Of a stretch of DNA of 64,000 nucleotides, positions 17,308 through 26,216 are shown piece by piece. The notes below the pieces were generated by a model that made no database searches, was not told the DNA's origin, and saw nothing but the letters and a program-made list of their open reading frames with translations. This DNA is from Mycobacterium paragordonae (GTDB lineage Bacteria; Actinomycetota; Actinomycetes; Mycobacteriales; Mycobacteriaceae): assembly GCF_003614435.1 (NCBI RefSeq), contig NZ_CP025546.1, positions 434,001 to 498,000 on the forward strand, in the 5' to 3' direction. Both the position numbers and the translations under genes were made by a program. Position 1 is the first letter of the stretch, and every line of letters begins with the position of its first letter.

Positions 17308-18966
17308 CTATAAACCGATGCTCTGCAGGTCCTGAGCGATGTCCGCGGCGGCCTCCACCACAGCGATGAACTCGATCATGCCGCCCAGCGCCGCCAGGCC
17401 GGCCGTGGCCGCGAGTGGCAGTTCGATTGCGGCCCTGAGGTTGCCCTGGGCGAGCTGGCTCAGGAACAGCGTCAGGTCGTAGGCGGGCATGGTGGTCGCG
17501 AAGGCGGTGAGCAGGTCTGCCGTCGGTAGCAGCACCGAGTAGCCGGTGGAAACCACCGAGGCCACCGTGTTGGCGATGTTCACCGGTGTCGGTGGCAGCA
17601 CCTGCGGTGGGGGTGTCATGTAGGCCTGAATCAGCGGCGGGAACGCGGGCGGCTGGATCACCGGCGCCGTGGTCAACGCGTGCGGGGTGACGGCCATGAA
17701 ATCGTTGATGCCCTGCTGGGTACCCTTGACCAGAGCGTCCGCGATGACACCCGGCGGGACCTCCGGGAAAAGGCCGAACGGTGTGGGCACATCGGCGTAG
17801 CTGGTGGAGTAGCCGAAGTTCGGGTCGCCGTAGCCGAGATTGACGATGACCTTCAGATTCGGTTGTACCAGTGCCGCAATGGGTTCGCCGATGACGGGGA
17901 TGGCCCGCACCGGGTCCAGCAGCGGCAGGTTCGGGTGGTCGATCATGAACCACCTGTTGGTGGTGGCGCCCGTGGTCGGCAACAGCGTGGCCGACTGGAC
18001 TTGAGCGGGCGTGAGGTCGGCGTAAGTCGTGTGGACCGTGATAATGCCGAAGATGGCGTTGATGTCCGACACGATGTTGAGCGGGTACCGGGGGAAGTCG
18101 GCGAAGCCGTCGTATTGGAGCGTGTAAGTCGTTGTGGGGTAGAGGGTATTCGGCATCGCGCCGTAGAACGGCAGTCCGACGGTGGAGATATCCAGGCCGG
18201 GGATGCGGGCCAGGATGCCCCCGTTGGGGTTCATCTCGTTGCCGATCAGCACGAAGCTGAGCGAGTCGAAAGGAGGCGCATACCCTGGTGCGAGACCGCT
18301 GTAGTACTGCATCAACAGTGATGAGATGACGGCGCTCTGCGAGTAGCCGAAGACGACGGCATGGTTTCCGGCCGTGACCTCATTCATGACCGCGGTGTTG
18401 AGAATCTGCAGCCCCTGCTGCACTGAGGAGGCGAAGATCAAGGACCGCACGCCGGTGATCGGGTACAGCTGCTCGGGGGTGAACAGCGACGTCAGAACGG
18501 TGCCGGCCGGCGAGTTGGGAATGATGAAGAGTTTGTTGACATTGTCCAGGTAGGTAGGACCGGGAATCGGAGTTCCGGTGCCGCCCATGGCAATTGAGAA
18601 AGTGTCTCCGGTGAACGGCGGGAACACCGGCGGAACGTCCGGCAGCGGTATCGCGCGCAGCACGCTCTGCCGGAGCTGAGCCGTGTTGATCGCCTCGGCG
18701 TTGACGTAGTAGTCGATCGTGGAGTTCAGGTTCTGGACCAGACCCTGGTACAGCGTCCCGAGCTGCGCGCTGACCGTCTGGAATTCCTGGCCGAACCCAC
18801 CGAAGAACGCGGCGATCGCCGTCGACACCTCGTCGGCGGCGGCGGTCATCAATGCGGTCGTGGGAGCGGCGGCGACCGCGGCGGCCTCACCGATCGCCGT
18901 ACCGAGCCCGGCCAACTCCGTCGCTGCGGCTGCCAACGCCGGCGGCTGCGCGAATACGTAAGACAC
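17308..18966 (-). CDS. PE family protein with PE-PPE serine hydrolase domain (copy 6 of 6)
   Basis: This 552-residue protein is the copy next to ptbB, the position of PE2 in M. tuberculosis. The PE domain carries secretion signal Y87VNAE91. The PE-PPE domain has GYSQS with nucleophile Ser209 and the NLGYGDPNFGYSTSYADV signature. A GTG start at 18966 (SYVFAQPPALAAAATELAG) was chosen because it aligns with other PE starts. The frame stays open to an ATG at 19020, which would add 18 basic, un-PE-like residues. The residue before the linker is Asp-Tyr-Tyr instead of the usual Ala-Tyr. The gene sits 69 bp downstream of ptbB if the GTG start is right. Confidence 0.9.
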   Translation of the reverse strand: MSYVFAQPPALAAAATELAGLGTAIGEAAAVAAAPTTALMTAAADEVSTAIAAFFGGFGQEFQTVSAQLGTLYQGLVQNLNSTIDYYVNAEAINTAQLRQSVLRAIPLPDVPPVFPPFTGDTFSIAMGGTGTPIPGPTYLDNVNKLFIIPNSPAGTVLTSLFTPEQLYPITGVRSLIFASSVQQGLQILNTAVMNEVTAGNHAVVFGYSQSAVISSLLMQYYSGLAPGYAPPFDSLSFVLIGNEMNPNGGILARIPGLDISTVGLPFYGAMPNTLYPTTTYTLQYDGFADFPRYPLNIVSDINAIFGIITVHTTYADLTPAQVQSATLLPTTGATTNRWFMIDHPNLPLLDPVRAIPVIGEPIAALVQPNLKVIVNLGYGDPNFGYSTSYADVPTPFGLFPEVPPGVIADALVKGTQQGINDFMAVTPHALTTAPVIQPPAFPPLIQAYMTPPPQVLPPTPVNIANTVASVVSTGYSVLLPTADLLTAFATTMPAYDLTLFLSQLAQGNLRAAIELPLAATAGLAALGGMIEFIAVVEAAADIAQDLQSIGL

Positions 18967-19035
18967 CCCCGAAAGGGTAGAGCGATTGCGCCACGGTGTC
19001 CGGCCTTTGGCCCGACTCATAGAACCTTGGCTGAA

Positions 19036-19902
19036 TCAGCCCAACAGAGCCGCTCGCAGTCGTGTCACATCGGTCCCGCTGATGCCCGCGTCGCGCAGGT
19101 AGGCGTCCAGTGACCCGAACGACTCCTCGATCGTTTGCCATGCCGCCCACAGGTATTCGGCACGGACGCCGAGCACGCCGTCGGACAGCCGCGCCTTGGT
19201 GAAGGTGACCACCTCGGGGGTCAGCTCGACGTCGGAGCGCTGCGCGATCATCTCGGTGATCTGGTGGCGCAGCTGCGGTACGGCTTCGTTACTGCGCAGG
19301 TAGTCGGCGACGATGACGTCGCGGTCCAGCCCGGCCGCTTCCAGCACCGTCGCGACCACGAAGCCGGTGCGGTCCTTGCCGGCGAAACAGTGGGTGAGCA
19401 CCGGGCGTCCGGCGGCCAGCAACGTGAACACCTGCCGCACCGCGCGTTGGGCCCCGTTGCGCGTAGGGAATTCGCGGTATTCCTCGGTCATGTAGCGGAC
19501 GGCGTTGGCTTCGATCGCTTCGTCAGACTCGTCGGCGTTGCCTTCGGTCATCAACCGCCGGAACGCGCTTTCGTGCGGGGCTTCCTTATCCTCTGAATTG
19601 TCTTCTGAGTCATCGGCCCCGTCGGTCCCGGATTGGTCGTCGTCGGCGAGGTCGGGGAACGGCAACAGGTGGACGTCGACGCCGTCGGGCACTCGTCCCG
19701 GGCCGCGCCGGCTGACCTCGCGGGTCGAGCGCAGGTCGGCGACGTCGGTGATCCCCAACTGGCGCAGCACCGCCCGGCCCTCGTCGTCCAGGCCGCTCAG
19801 CTCGCTGGACCGGAACAGTCGCCCGGGCCGAAGGTCCGCCGTCTGATCGGCGACATCACGAAAGTTCCACGCCCCGGACAGTTCCCGGGATACCTCAGCC
19901 AT
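19036..19902 (-). CDS. ptbB: Secreted protein tyrosine / phosphoinositide phosphatase PtpB
   Basis: This 288-residue protein is the orthologue of M. tuberculosis PtpB (Rv0153c), a virulence-associated phosphatase released into host cells. The P-loop [10 protein letters not shown] carries nucleophile Cys172 and Arg178. The N-terminus ([14 protein letters not shown]) and the C-terminal YLRDAGIS are highly conserved. The lid/insert region is longer than the M. tuberculosis form as I recall it (276 residues) and very acidic, with [20 protein letters not shown] after LADDD. ATG 19902 overlaps the end of fadE2 by 8 bp, which suggests translational coupling. A short palindrome, GGCTGA-A-TCAGCC, covers the stop codon at about 19029-19041. 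The protein has no classical signal peptide. Confidence 0.95.
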   Translation of the reverse strand: MAEVSRELSGAWNFRDVADQTADLRPGRLFRSSELSGLDDEGRAVLRQLGITDVADLRSTREVSRRGPGRVPDGVDVHLLPFPDLADDDQSGTDGADDSEDNSEDKEAPHESAFRRLMTEGNADESDEAIEANAVRYMTEEYREFPTRNGAQRAVRQVFTLLAAGRPVLTHCFAGKDRTGFVVATVLEAAGLDRDVIVADYLRSNEAVPQLRHQITEMIAQRSDVELTPEVVTFTKARLSDGVLGVRAEYLWAAWQTIEESFGSLDAYLRDAGISGTDVTRLRAALLG

Positions 19903-21127
19903 GAGTGGTGACCGCCGCGGCGAGAGCGGACTGCTCGCGGCCCAGCTCGGTGCGCGCGATGGTGCGCATGTGCACCTCGTCGGGGCCGTCGAAGATGCGC
20001 ATCGCGCGGTGCCAGCCGTAGAGGCGGGCCAGCACCGTGTCGTCGCTGACGCCGGCGGCGCCGTGCACCTGCATGGCGCGGTCGATGACGTCACACGCCA
20101 CCTGCGGCGCCACCGCCTTGATCTGCGAGACGAGCAGATGCGCGGCCTTGTTGCCGTGCTTGTCGATGGTCCACGCCGCCTTCTCGCACAGCAACCTGGC
20201 CTGGTCAATCTCGTTGCGGGACTTGGCAACCGCATGCTGCACCAGTCCTTGATCGGCCAGTGGGCGGCCGAACGCGATCCGGTTGTTGGCACGGGCGACC
20301 ATCAGCGCGAGCGCGCGTTCGGCTCCGCCGAGTGCGCGCATGCAGTGGTGGATGCGCCCCGGGCCGAGCCGCGCCTGCGCGATGGCGAAGCCGGCCCCCT
20401 CCTCGCCGAGCAGGTTGGTGGCCGGCACCCGCACGTTGTCGTAGACGATTTCGCAGTGGCCGTGCTGGTCCTGCCAACCGAACACCGGCGTGGAACGCAC
20501 GACCGTCACGCCCGGGGTGTCCATCGGCACCAGGATCATGGACTGCTGCTGGTGGCTGGCCGCGTCGGGATTGGTGCGACCCATCACGATGAGGATCTTG
20601 CAGCGCGGATCCGCCGCGCCCGACGTCCACCACTTGCGGCCGTTGATCACGTAGTCGGCGCCGTCGCGCACGATCGAGGTCTGGATGTTGCGCGCGTCGC
20701 TGCTGGCGACCGCGGGCTCGGTCATCGAGAACGCGCTGCGGATCTCTCCGTTCAGCAGGGGTTCCAGCCACTGCTTGCGCTGCGGTTCGGTCGCGAACAG
20801 GTGCAGGGTCTCCATGTTGCCGGTGTCCGGCGCCGCGCAGTTGAGCGCCTCCGGCGCGATCTCGAGACTCCAGCCGGTCAGTTCGGCCAACGGCGAATAT
20901 TCCAGGTTGGTCAGCCCCGACTCGGCCGGCAGGAACAGGTTCCACAGGCCGCGCTCTTTGGCCTTGACCTTCAGGTCCTCGATCACCGGCGGCACCGTGA
21001 AGTTGTCCGGCCCGGCCTCGTGGCGATACTTGTCGTAGTCGGCCTCGGCCGGAAAGACGTGCTCGGTCATGAAGTCGGACAGTCGTTTGTGATAGTCACT
21101 GGCTTTAGCCGACATTGCGAAGTCCAT
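19895..21127 (-). CDS. fadE2: Acyl-CoA dehydrogenase FadE2
   Basis: This 410-residue FAD enzyme catalyses the first step of a beta-oxidation-like pathway (alpha,beta-dehydrogenation of an acyl-CoA). It shows the FAD/substrate region [28 protein letters not shown], and the C-terminal [20 protein letters not shown]. The [21 protein letters not shown] segment, typical of the ACAD10/11-type branch, is also present. ATG 21127 ([12 protein letters not shown]) was preferred over an upstream start at 21160 on family length. It heads the fadE2, ptbB, PE run, the order of Rv0154c-Rv0151c. The divergent DUF1348 gene starts only 24 bp away. Confidence 0.93.
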   Translation of the reverse strand: MDFAMSAKASDYHKRLSDFMTEHVFPAEADYDKYRHEAGPDNFTVPPVIEDLKVKAKERGLWNLFLPAESGLTNLEYSPLAELTGWSLEIAPEALNCAAPDTGNMETLHLFATEPQRKQWLEPLLNGEIRSAFSMTEPAVASSDARNIQTSIVRDGADYVINGRKWWTSGAADPRCKILIVMGRTNPDAASHQQQSMILVPMDTPGVTVVRSTPVFGWQDQHGHCEIVYDNVRVPATNLLGEEGAGFAIAQARLGPGRIHHCMRALGGAERALALMVARANNRIAFGRPLADQGLVQHAVAKSRNEIDQARLLCEKAAWTIDKHGNKAAHLLVSQIKAVAPQVACDVIDRAMQVHGAAGVSDDTVLARLYGWHRAMRIFDGPDEVHMRTIARTELGREQSALAAAVTTHG

Positions 21128-21151
21128 GACCGCCACGATAGGACACCCGGA

Positions 21152-21613
21152 ATGACGCAAGCCCGCCCCCCGTTTCCGCCCTTCACGCTCGAAACAGCGA
21201 TGCGGAAAGTTCAGGCCGCCGAAGACGCCTGGAACACCTGCGATCCCGAGCGGGTGAGCCTGGCCTACACGGTCGACTCACAATGGCGCAACCGCGACGA
21301 GCACGTCGCCGGACGGTCGGAGATCGTTGCCTTCCTCACGCGCAAGTGGCAACGCGAACTCGACTATTCCCTACGTAAAGGTCTGTGGAGCTTTCACGAC
21401 AACCGCATCGCCGTGCGCTTTCAATACGAGTGCCACGACCCGAGCGGCCAATGGTTCCGCAGCTACGGCAACGAGTTGTGGGAGTTCACCGCGGACGGGC
21501 TGATGGCGCGTCGCGAAGCGAGCATCAATGATGTCGCGATCGAGGAATCCGATCGCCGGCTGTTCGGGCCACGCCCCGCGTCGGAGCACGGCGTGGACTT
21601 TCCGCTGTGGTGA
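21152..21613 (+). CDS. DUF1348 / SnoaL-like (NTF2-fold) protein
   Basis: This 153-residue protein matches the DUF1348 family of the NTF2-like fold: [48 protein letters not shown] and [12 protein letters not shown]. Function is not established, but NTF2-like folds often hold small hydrophobic ligands or act as cyclases or dehydratases. The ATG at 21152 has no clear ribosome-binding site and only 24 bp separate it from the divergent fadE2 start, so the transcript may be leaderless. In M. tuberculosis this position is occupied by the pntAA-pntAB-pntB transhydrogenase genes, which are absent here. Confidence 0.85.
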   Translation: MTQARPPFPPFTLETAMRKVQAAEDAWNTCDPERVSLAYTVDSQWRNRDEHVAGRSEIVAFLTRKWQRELDYSLRKGLWSFHDNRIAVRFQYECHDPSGQWFRSYGNELWEFTADGLMARREASINDVAIEESDRRLFGPRPASEHGVDFPLW

Positions 21614-21620
21614 CCGGCGC

Positions 21621-21746
21621 TTAGACCGGCGGGTAACCGGGCGGCGGATATCCGTTTCCGGACTCGACGCCGCGCAGGCCCCACGTGAGATAGCTGAAGA
21701 AATACTCGATCTCGTCGCTGCCGTCGTAGTCCGGACTCGGGTCCAT
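21621..21746 (-). CDS. Small acidic protein, 41 residues (Rv0157A-like)
   Basis: A 41-codon frame starts at ATG 21746, 3-11 bp after a good GAGGTGGAG ribosome-binding site. It encodes MDPSPDYDGSDEIEYFFSYL and a Pro/Gly/Tyr-rich end (GNGYPPPGYPPV). M. tuberculosis has a small gene, Rv0157A, in the same place, just before the TetR gene Rv0158, and I believe this is its counterpart. No domain or membrane segment is seen. The frame stays open upstream to 21851, but that part is low in family-like features. Function unknown. Confidence 0.6.
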   Translation of the reverse strand: MDPSPDYDGSDEIEYFFSYLTWGLRGVESGNGYPPPGYPPV

Positions 21747-21848
21747 CACTCCACCTCTCGACTGCTGATCGACTCCCCCACTGGGTCTGTTTCGCGAGTC
21801 TAGTCCTATCCGCGTCGCCGCGACAGGCGCGGTGCTGCCTAAACTGTC

Positions 21849-21869
21849 CAACTAGTTGATTGATAATCA
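21849..21869. promoter_or_regulatory. Candidate operator pair before the Rv0158-like TetR gene
   Basis: Two dyads overlap here. CAACTAGTTG (21849-21858) is a perfect 10-bp palindrome. TGATT (21857-21861) and AATCA (21865-21869) are inverted around GAT. They lie 54-74 bp before the TetR start in an AT-rich patch, consistent with an autoregulatory site overlapping a promoter. Confidence 0.4.
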
Positions 21870-21922
21870 GTCGGGTGGGGGGTCGTCCGTGCCCCCACCG
21901 GCAGTGATGAGGGTGAGTAGAG

Positions 21923-22546
21923 ATGGCATCCGGAAGTGGCCTGACCCGGCGTGAGGAGTTGCTGGCCGTCGCCACCAAGCTGTTCGCCGCGCGCGGTTAT
22001 CACGGCACCCGGATGGACGACGTCGCCGACGTGATCGGGCTGAACAAGGCCACGGTCTACCACTACTACGCGAGCAAAGCGCTGATCCTGTTCGACATCT
22101 ACCGGCAGGCCGCCGAGGGAACGCTGGCCGCCGTGCATGACGACCCCTCTTGGACGGCGCGAGAAGCGCTGTACCAGTACACCGTCCGGCTGTTGACCGG
22201 CATCGCCGGCAATCCCGAGCGCGCGGCCGTCTACTTCCAGGAGCAGCCCTACATCACCGAGTGGTTCACTTCCGAGCAGGTGGCCGAGGTGCGGGAGAAG
22301 GAAGCTCAGGTCTACGAGCACGTGCACGGCCTGATCGACCGCGGCATCGCCAGCGGCGAGTTCTATGAGTGCGACTCGCACGTGGTGGCGCTGGGCTACA
22401 TCGGCATGACCCTGGGCAGTTACCGGTGGCTGCGGCCCAGCGGCCGGCGCTCGGCCAAGGAGATCGCCGCGGAGTTCAGCACCGCGCTGCTGCGTGGACT
22501 GATCCGCGACGAGGCGATCCGCACCACCGCTCCGCTGGGGCCCTGA
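21923..22546 (+). CDS. TetR family transcriptional regulator (Rv0158-like)
   Basis: This 207-residue protein has the TetR DNA-binding domain at residues 8-55 (RREELLAVATKLFAARGY, DDVADVIGLNKATVYHYY). The C-terminal domain is of the KstR2-like type found in regulators of acyl-CoA metabolism, with YFQEQPYITEWFTSEQ and EVREKEAQVYEHVHGLIDRG. The ligand is unknown. The gene lies between the small Rv0157A-like gene and a PE gene, as in M. tuberculosis. The palindromes at 21849-21869 are a plausible autoregulatory site. Its stop is 3 bp from the convergent PE stop. Confidence 0.92.
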   Translation: MASGSGLTRREELLAVATKLFAARGYHGTRMDDVADVIGLNKATVYHYYASKALILFDIYRQAAEGTLAAVHDDPSWTAREALYQYTVRLLTGIAGNPERAAVYFQEQPYITEWFTSEQVAEVREKEAQVYEHVHGLIDRGIASGEFYECDSHVVALGYIGMTLGSYRWLRPSGRRSAKEIAAEFSTALLRGLIRDEAIRTTAPLGP

Positions 22547-22549
22547 CGG

Positions 22550-23989
22550 TCAGTTGAAGATCGGCGGGATGATGTCCAGCACATCGCCCAGCACGCCGCT
22601 GAGCATGGACAGCGCGGTCACCGGCGGCTGGCTGAGTTGCGGGCCGAAGTAGAAGTTCAGACCGGGGTTGGTCGAGGGCACCCACGGATAGGCGTTCGGG
22701 AAGTATTCCGGCCCCCACAGGCCGGCCTGCACCCCGATCTCGACCGCGGCGCCGTAGGGCGCCTGCAGAAGTCCCTGTCCCAGGTAGTACGCGACGTTGA
22801 ACGGGTTGGGAATGTTGATCAGCCCGGCCGGGGTGGGCAGGTCGGCGTAGCCGTAGTTGTAGCCGAGGTCGACCATCACCCGCAGCGGCGGCTGCAGTAG
22901 ATCGGCGATCACCGGACCGGCGTAGGGGATGTCCCGGATCGGCTGCAACAACGGCAGGTTCTGGGTCGGGAACATGAAGTACTGGGTGTGGCCGGCGTAT
23001 CCCGGGGAGGTCGGCAACTGCACGGCGTTGCTGGCCGACCAGATCGGGTAGTCGTGGTGCACATAGAAATAGCCCATCAGCGCGTTGACGTCGGCGAGCA
23101 CGTTGAGCGGGTACTGCGGTACGTGCGCGATGCCGTCGTACTGTGCGGTGTAGACGTAGGTCTCGTAGGGGTTGTTGGCAGGCAGCGCGCCGTTGAACGG
23201 CGCATCGAGAATCGGGATATAGAAGCCGGGGAAGCGGGACAGCAGACCGCCGTTCGGGTTGTTGCCCGCCGCGGCCAGGATGAACGCCAGACGATCGGTA
23301 TTTGGCGAGCCGGCAGCCATCAAGTTGAGGATCTCGTTGTTGATGATCGAGGCGCTCTCCGAGTAACCGAAGACGGCAACGTGCTTGGTGGCATCGGCCA
23401 GTTGGGTGTTGATCGCCGTATTGAGCAGTGACACGCCCTTGGCGACCGACTGGGCATACGTCATGTTGCCGAGGACGGGAGTCACCGGCCAGAACTGTTC
23501 CGGGGTGAACAGCCCCAGCGGGCCGGCGCCCGGGAAGATCTTCTGAATGTAGTTCTTGTTGATATCGGTCACGTACTCAGCGACCGGCAGCGGATTGTTG
23601 GTGCCGCCCATGATCAACGCAGTGATCGGGTTCGCCAGCGTCGCAGCGGGGCCCGCGGCGGTCGGTGGCTGTGTCAGCAGCGATTGAACCCCGTTGAGCA
23701 GTGCGCCGTTGAGGGCTTCCGCCTGGGTATAGGCGCTCGCGGCATTCGACAGAGTCCCGGTGAATTGGCTCTGGAACAGCGACGCCTGCTTGACGACGGC
23801 CTGGTATTCGTCGCCGTACGCGCTGAACAGGTTCGCGACCGCAGCGGAGACTTCGTCGCCGGCGGCGGCGAGCAATCCTGACGTCCGGCCCGCCGCGGCC
23901 GCATTGGCGGCATGGATCGCCGCGGCGATTCCGTTCACGTCGGTCGCCGCCGCCGCGAGCGTCTCAGGGGCAGTGAGCAGGTACGACAT
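22550..23989 (-). CDS. PE family protein with PE-PPE hydrolase domain (PE3/PE4-like)
   Basis: This 479-residue protein has a PE domain (MSYLLTAPETLAAAATDVNG) with secretion signal Y87TQAE91. The PE-PPE domain carries GYSES with nucleophile Ser210. The elbow (GYSESASIINNE) differs from the SQSAIISS of the six-gene cluster, so this is a separate lineage. It matches the PE3/PE4 position next to the Rv0158-like TetR. M. tuberculosis has two genes here and this genome one. The ATG follows GACGGGGAG. An upstream in-frame GTG region (to 24046) was not used because MSYLL aligns with PE starts. Confidence 0.92.
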   Translation of the reverse strand: MSYLLTAPETLAAAATDVNGIAAAIHAANAAAAGRTSGLLAAAGDEVSAAVANLFSAYGDEYQAVVKQASLFQSQFTGTLSNAASAYTQAEALNGALLNGVQSLLTQPPTAAGPAATLANPITALIMGGTNNPLPVAEYVTDINKNYIQKIFPGAGPLGLFTPEQFWPVTPVLGNMTYAQSVAKGVSLLNTAINTQLADATKHVAVFGYSESASIINNEILNLMAAGSPNTDRLAFILAAAGNNPNGGLLSRFPGFYIPILDAPFNGALPANNPYETYVYTAQYDGIAHVPQYPLNVLADVNALMGYFYVHHDYPIWSASNAVQLPTSPGYAGHTQYFMFPTQNLPLLQPIRDIPYAGPVIADLLQPPLRVMVDLGYNYGYADLPTPAGLINIPNPFNVAYYLGQGLLQAPYGAAVEIGVQAGLWGPEYFPNAYPWVPSTNPGLNFYFGPQLSQPPVTALSMLSGVLGDVLDIIPPIFN

Positions 23990-24037
23990 CTCCCCGTCCT
24001 TCCCGTTGACCGGTCCCCATCCCGGTCCGGCACGAAC

Positions 24038-24055
24038 TACCCGCAACCGCGGGTA
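24038..24055. terminator. Perfect 7-bp stem-loop between the hydrolase and PE genes
   Basis: TACCCGC (24038-24044), loop AACC, GCGGGTA (24049-24055). It lies 57 bp after the hydrolase stop on the minus strand and 49 bp before the PE start. It could end hydrolase transcription or sit in the PE leader. No T-run. Confidence 0.35.
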
Positions 24056-24111
24056 TTAGGTATGAACCAGAGAGTAGAACTGTGCGGGCGGGAATTCCGG
24101 CGTTTCGGCAG

Positions 24112-25008
24112 TTAATTGCCGGCGGGCCGCAGGTGCTTGTCCAGAAAGGCGATCTGGTCGGTGACCACGCGCTCGAACGCGTCGTCGACATAGATGGCGA
24201 AATGGCCTTCGGGGTACGTTTTGATTTCGCCGCGGGGCGCCTTGCCGGCATACCGCAGCGTCGGTCCCGCCGGTGCCACCGAATCGGTTTCGCACACACA
24301 GAACAGAATCGGGCACGAGATTTTCGCGGCGCTACGGCCCGGCCGGTAGATAAGCACCTTCAACCCGATGCGGGCGGCCACCTCGTTGCGCAAATCCACA
24401 CCCTCGGGCACCAATCTCAAATAGCCCGGGTAGGCGTCGGGTGCCGTCATCAGGGCGACCTCGCCGGGCATGCCCGCGGTCGGAATCATCACCGGCGGCT
24501 TCCCTCGGCGGGCGCCCAGCAGATCGCGTACCGCCAGCGCGGTGACGCGGGTGGCGGTGAGCGGGTTGATCGCCCCGATGGACGCCAGGCCGTCGGTGAA
24601 CGGGCACTGTGCCACCGCGGCGGCGATGCCGGGCAGGCGGGCCGCGGACTCGATCACATGTCCGCCGCCGAAAGACGTGCCCCACAGTGCAATTCGTTCC
24701 GGGTCTATGCCGGGCAGGGTGCGGGCGAAGTCGACGGCCGCGGCCCAGTCGGCGAGTTGCATGTCGATGTCGAGGAGCTGACGGGGCTGCCCGTCGCTGT
24801 CGCCGAAGTTGCGGTAGTCGAACACCAGGCAGGCGTACCCCGCCGCCCGGAACCGCTCGGCGTAGGCGTCCAGCCGCATCGTGCGCACCGCGCCGAGCCC
24901 GTGAGCCATCACCACCAGCGGGGCTGGGCCGTCCGTCTCGGGTCGGTACAACCAGGCGCTGATCCGGGTGCTGCCGGAAAGGAACGAGACGTCTTCGCGC
25001 TGCGGCAT
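24112..25008 (-). CDS. Alpha/beta hydrolase (dienelactone hydrolase / acetyl xylan esterase-like)
   Basis: This 298-residue alpha/beta hydrolase shows the oxyanion region VVMAHGLGAVRT and the nucleophile elbow WGTSFGG with Ser112. Asp242 lies in CVCETDSVAP and His269 in PEGHFAIY. The LVFDYRNFGDSDG segment is typical of the family often annotated as DLH-like or X-Pro-dipeptidyl-peptidase S15-like hydrolases. The substrate is unknown. It lies divergently from the DapB-like gene, with 88 bp between starts. No signal peptide is seen, so it is probably cytosolic. Confidence 0.88.
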   Translation of the reverse strand: MPQREDVSFLSGSTRISAWLYRPETDGPAPLVVMAHGLGAVRTMRLDAYAERFRAAGYACLVFDYRNFGDSDGQPRQLLDIDMQLADWAAAVDFARTLPGIDPERIALWGTSFGGGHVIESAARLPGIAAAVAQCPFTDGLASIGAINPLTATRVTALAVRDLLGARRGKPPVMIPTAGMPGEVALMTAPDAYPGYLRLVPEGVDLRNEVAARIGLKVLIYRPGRSAAKISCPILFCVCETDSVAPAGPTLRYAGKAPRGEIKTYPEGHFAIYVDDAFERVVTDQIAFLDKHLRPAGN

Positions 25009-25096
25009 AGCGCAACAATAGTGCCGCCGAGACCCCCGAAAAATTATGGACTACTGTCTAGAAAAGCTACAGCGTTGTGGGGACGGAAGGACACTC

Positions 25097-26197
25097 ATGG
25101 CGATTCGCGTCGCCCACGTGGGCACCGGAAATGTCGGCGGGCTGGCCCTTGCCCAGCTCATCACCAACCCCGCGTTCGAACTCACCGGAGTGTGCGTGTC
25201 CAGCCCGGAGAAAGTGGGACGCGACGCCGGCGAATTGTGCGGAGTGGGTCTGGATTCAGCCGTGACGACTGGCGTGCGGGCGGTGAATGACCTCGATGCG
25301 CTGCTGGCCACGCGACCCGAGTGCGTTGTCTACTGCGCGATGGGGGATACCCGGTTGCCGGACGCGATGGCTGACGTGATGCGGATTCTGGCCGCCGGTG
25401 TCAACGTCGTCGGATCGTCGCCGGGGCTGCTGCAGTATCCGTGGGGCGTGATGCCGGAGAAATACATCGCCCGTGTGGAAAAAACTGCGCAGCAAGGCAA
25501 TTCGAGCATCTTCATCACCGGCGTCGACCCCGGCTTCATCAACGACCTCATCCCGTTCGCCCTCGCCGGCACCTGCCAGCGCATTGAGGCGGTGCGGTGC
25601 ATGGAGATTCACGACTACGCGAGTTACAACGGCGCCGAGGTCATGCACTACATGGGGTTCGCCCGGCCGTTGGACGAGATCCCGATGCTGCTGCAGCCGG
25701 GGGTGCTCAGCATCGCCTGGGGAACGGCGATCAGGCAGCTGGCGGCCGGACTGGGCATCGAGATCGATGAGATCACCGAGTCTTACCAGCGCGAGCCGGC
25801 ACCGGAGGACTTCGACATCGCGGTGGGCCGCGTGGAAAAGGGCACCCTGGCCGTGCTGCAGTTCGAGATCCGCGGCATGGTCAACGGCCGCCCGGCGATC
25901 GTCATCGAGCACATCACCCGCCTGCGTCCCGATCTGCGCCCCGATCTGCGCCAGCCCGCGGCGGGCACCGGCTCGTACCGGGTCGAGATCACCGGGGAGC
26001 CGTCCTACGCGGTGGATATCGTGCCGAGCAGCCGCAAGGGCGACCACAACCATGCGGCGATCGCCGGTGCCGCCGGCCGGATCGTCAATTCCATTCCGGA
26101 CGTGATCGCGGCACCGCCCGGCATCAGGAGCACGCTGGACCTGCCCTTGGTCACCGGAAAAGGGTTTTTCACACCCAACGACCTAGTGGTCACGTAA
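25097..26197 (+). CDS. NAD(P)-dependent DapB-like dehydrogenase (diaminopentanoate dehydrogenase-type family)
   Basis: This 366-residue protein has an N-terminal Rossmann domain (RVAHVGTGNVGGLALAQLI at residues 4-22), resembling dihydrodipicolinate reductase. The second domain contains FITGVDPGFINDLIPFALAG and HDYASYNGAEVMHYMGF. Homologues are annotated as DapB N-terminal domain proteins or 2,4-diaminopentanoate dehydrogenase-like. In mycobacteria, relatives such as Rv0926c have no known role. The ATG at 25097 follows GGGGACGGAAGG. A possible operator-like imperfect dyad (CTGT...ACAG) is at 25054-25072. An SDR gene follows 19 bp after the stop. Confidence 0.85.
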   Translation: MAIRVAHVGTGNVGGLALAQLITNPAFELTGVCVSSPEKVGRDAGELCGVGLDSAVTTGVRAVNDLDALLATRPECVVYCAMGDTRLPDAMADVMRILAAGVNVVGSSPGLLQYPWGVMPEKYIARVEKTAQQGNSSIFITGVDPGFINDLIPFALAGTCQRIEAVRCMEIHDYASYNGAEVMHYMGFARPLDEIPMLLQPGVLSIAWGTAIRQLAAGLGIEIDEITESYQREPAPEDFDIAVGRVEKGTLAVLQFEIRGMVNGRPAIVIEHITRLRPDLRPDLRQPAAGTGSYRVEITGEPSYAVDIVPSSRKGDHNHAAIAGAAGRIVNSIPDVIAAPPGIRSTLDLPLVTGKGFFTPNDLVVT

Positions 26198-26216
26198 GCG
26201 AAAGGAACCGGCTGCG

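Noticed and set aside
25054..25072. CTGT...ACAG imperfect dyad upstream of the DapB-like gene
   Set aside because: Only 4-bp arms match. Too weak to list as a site.
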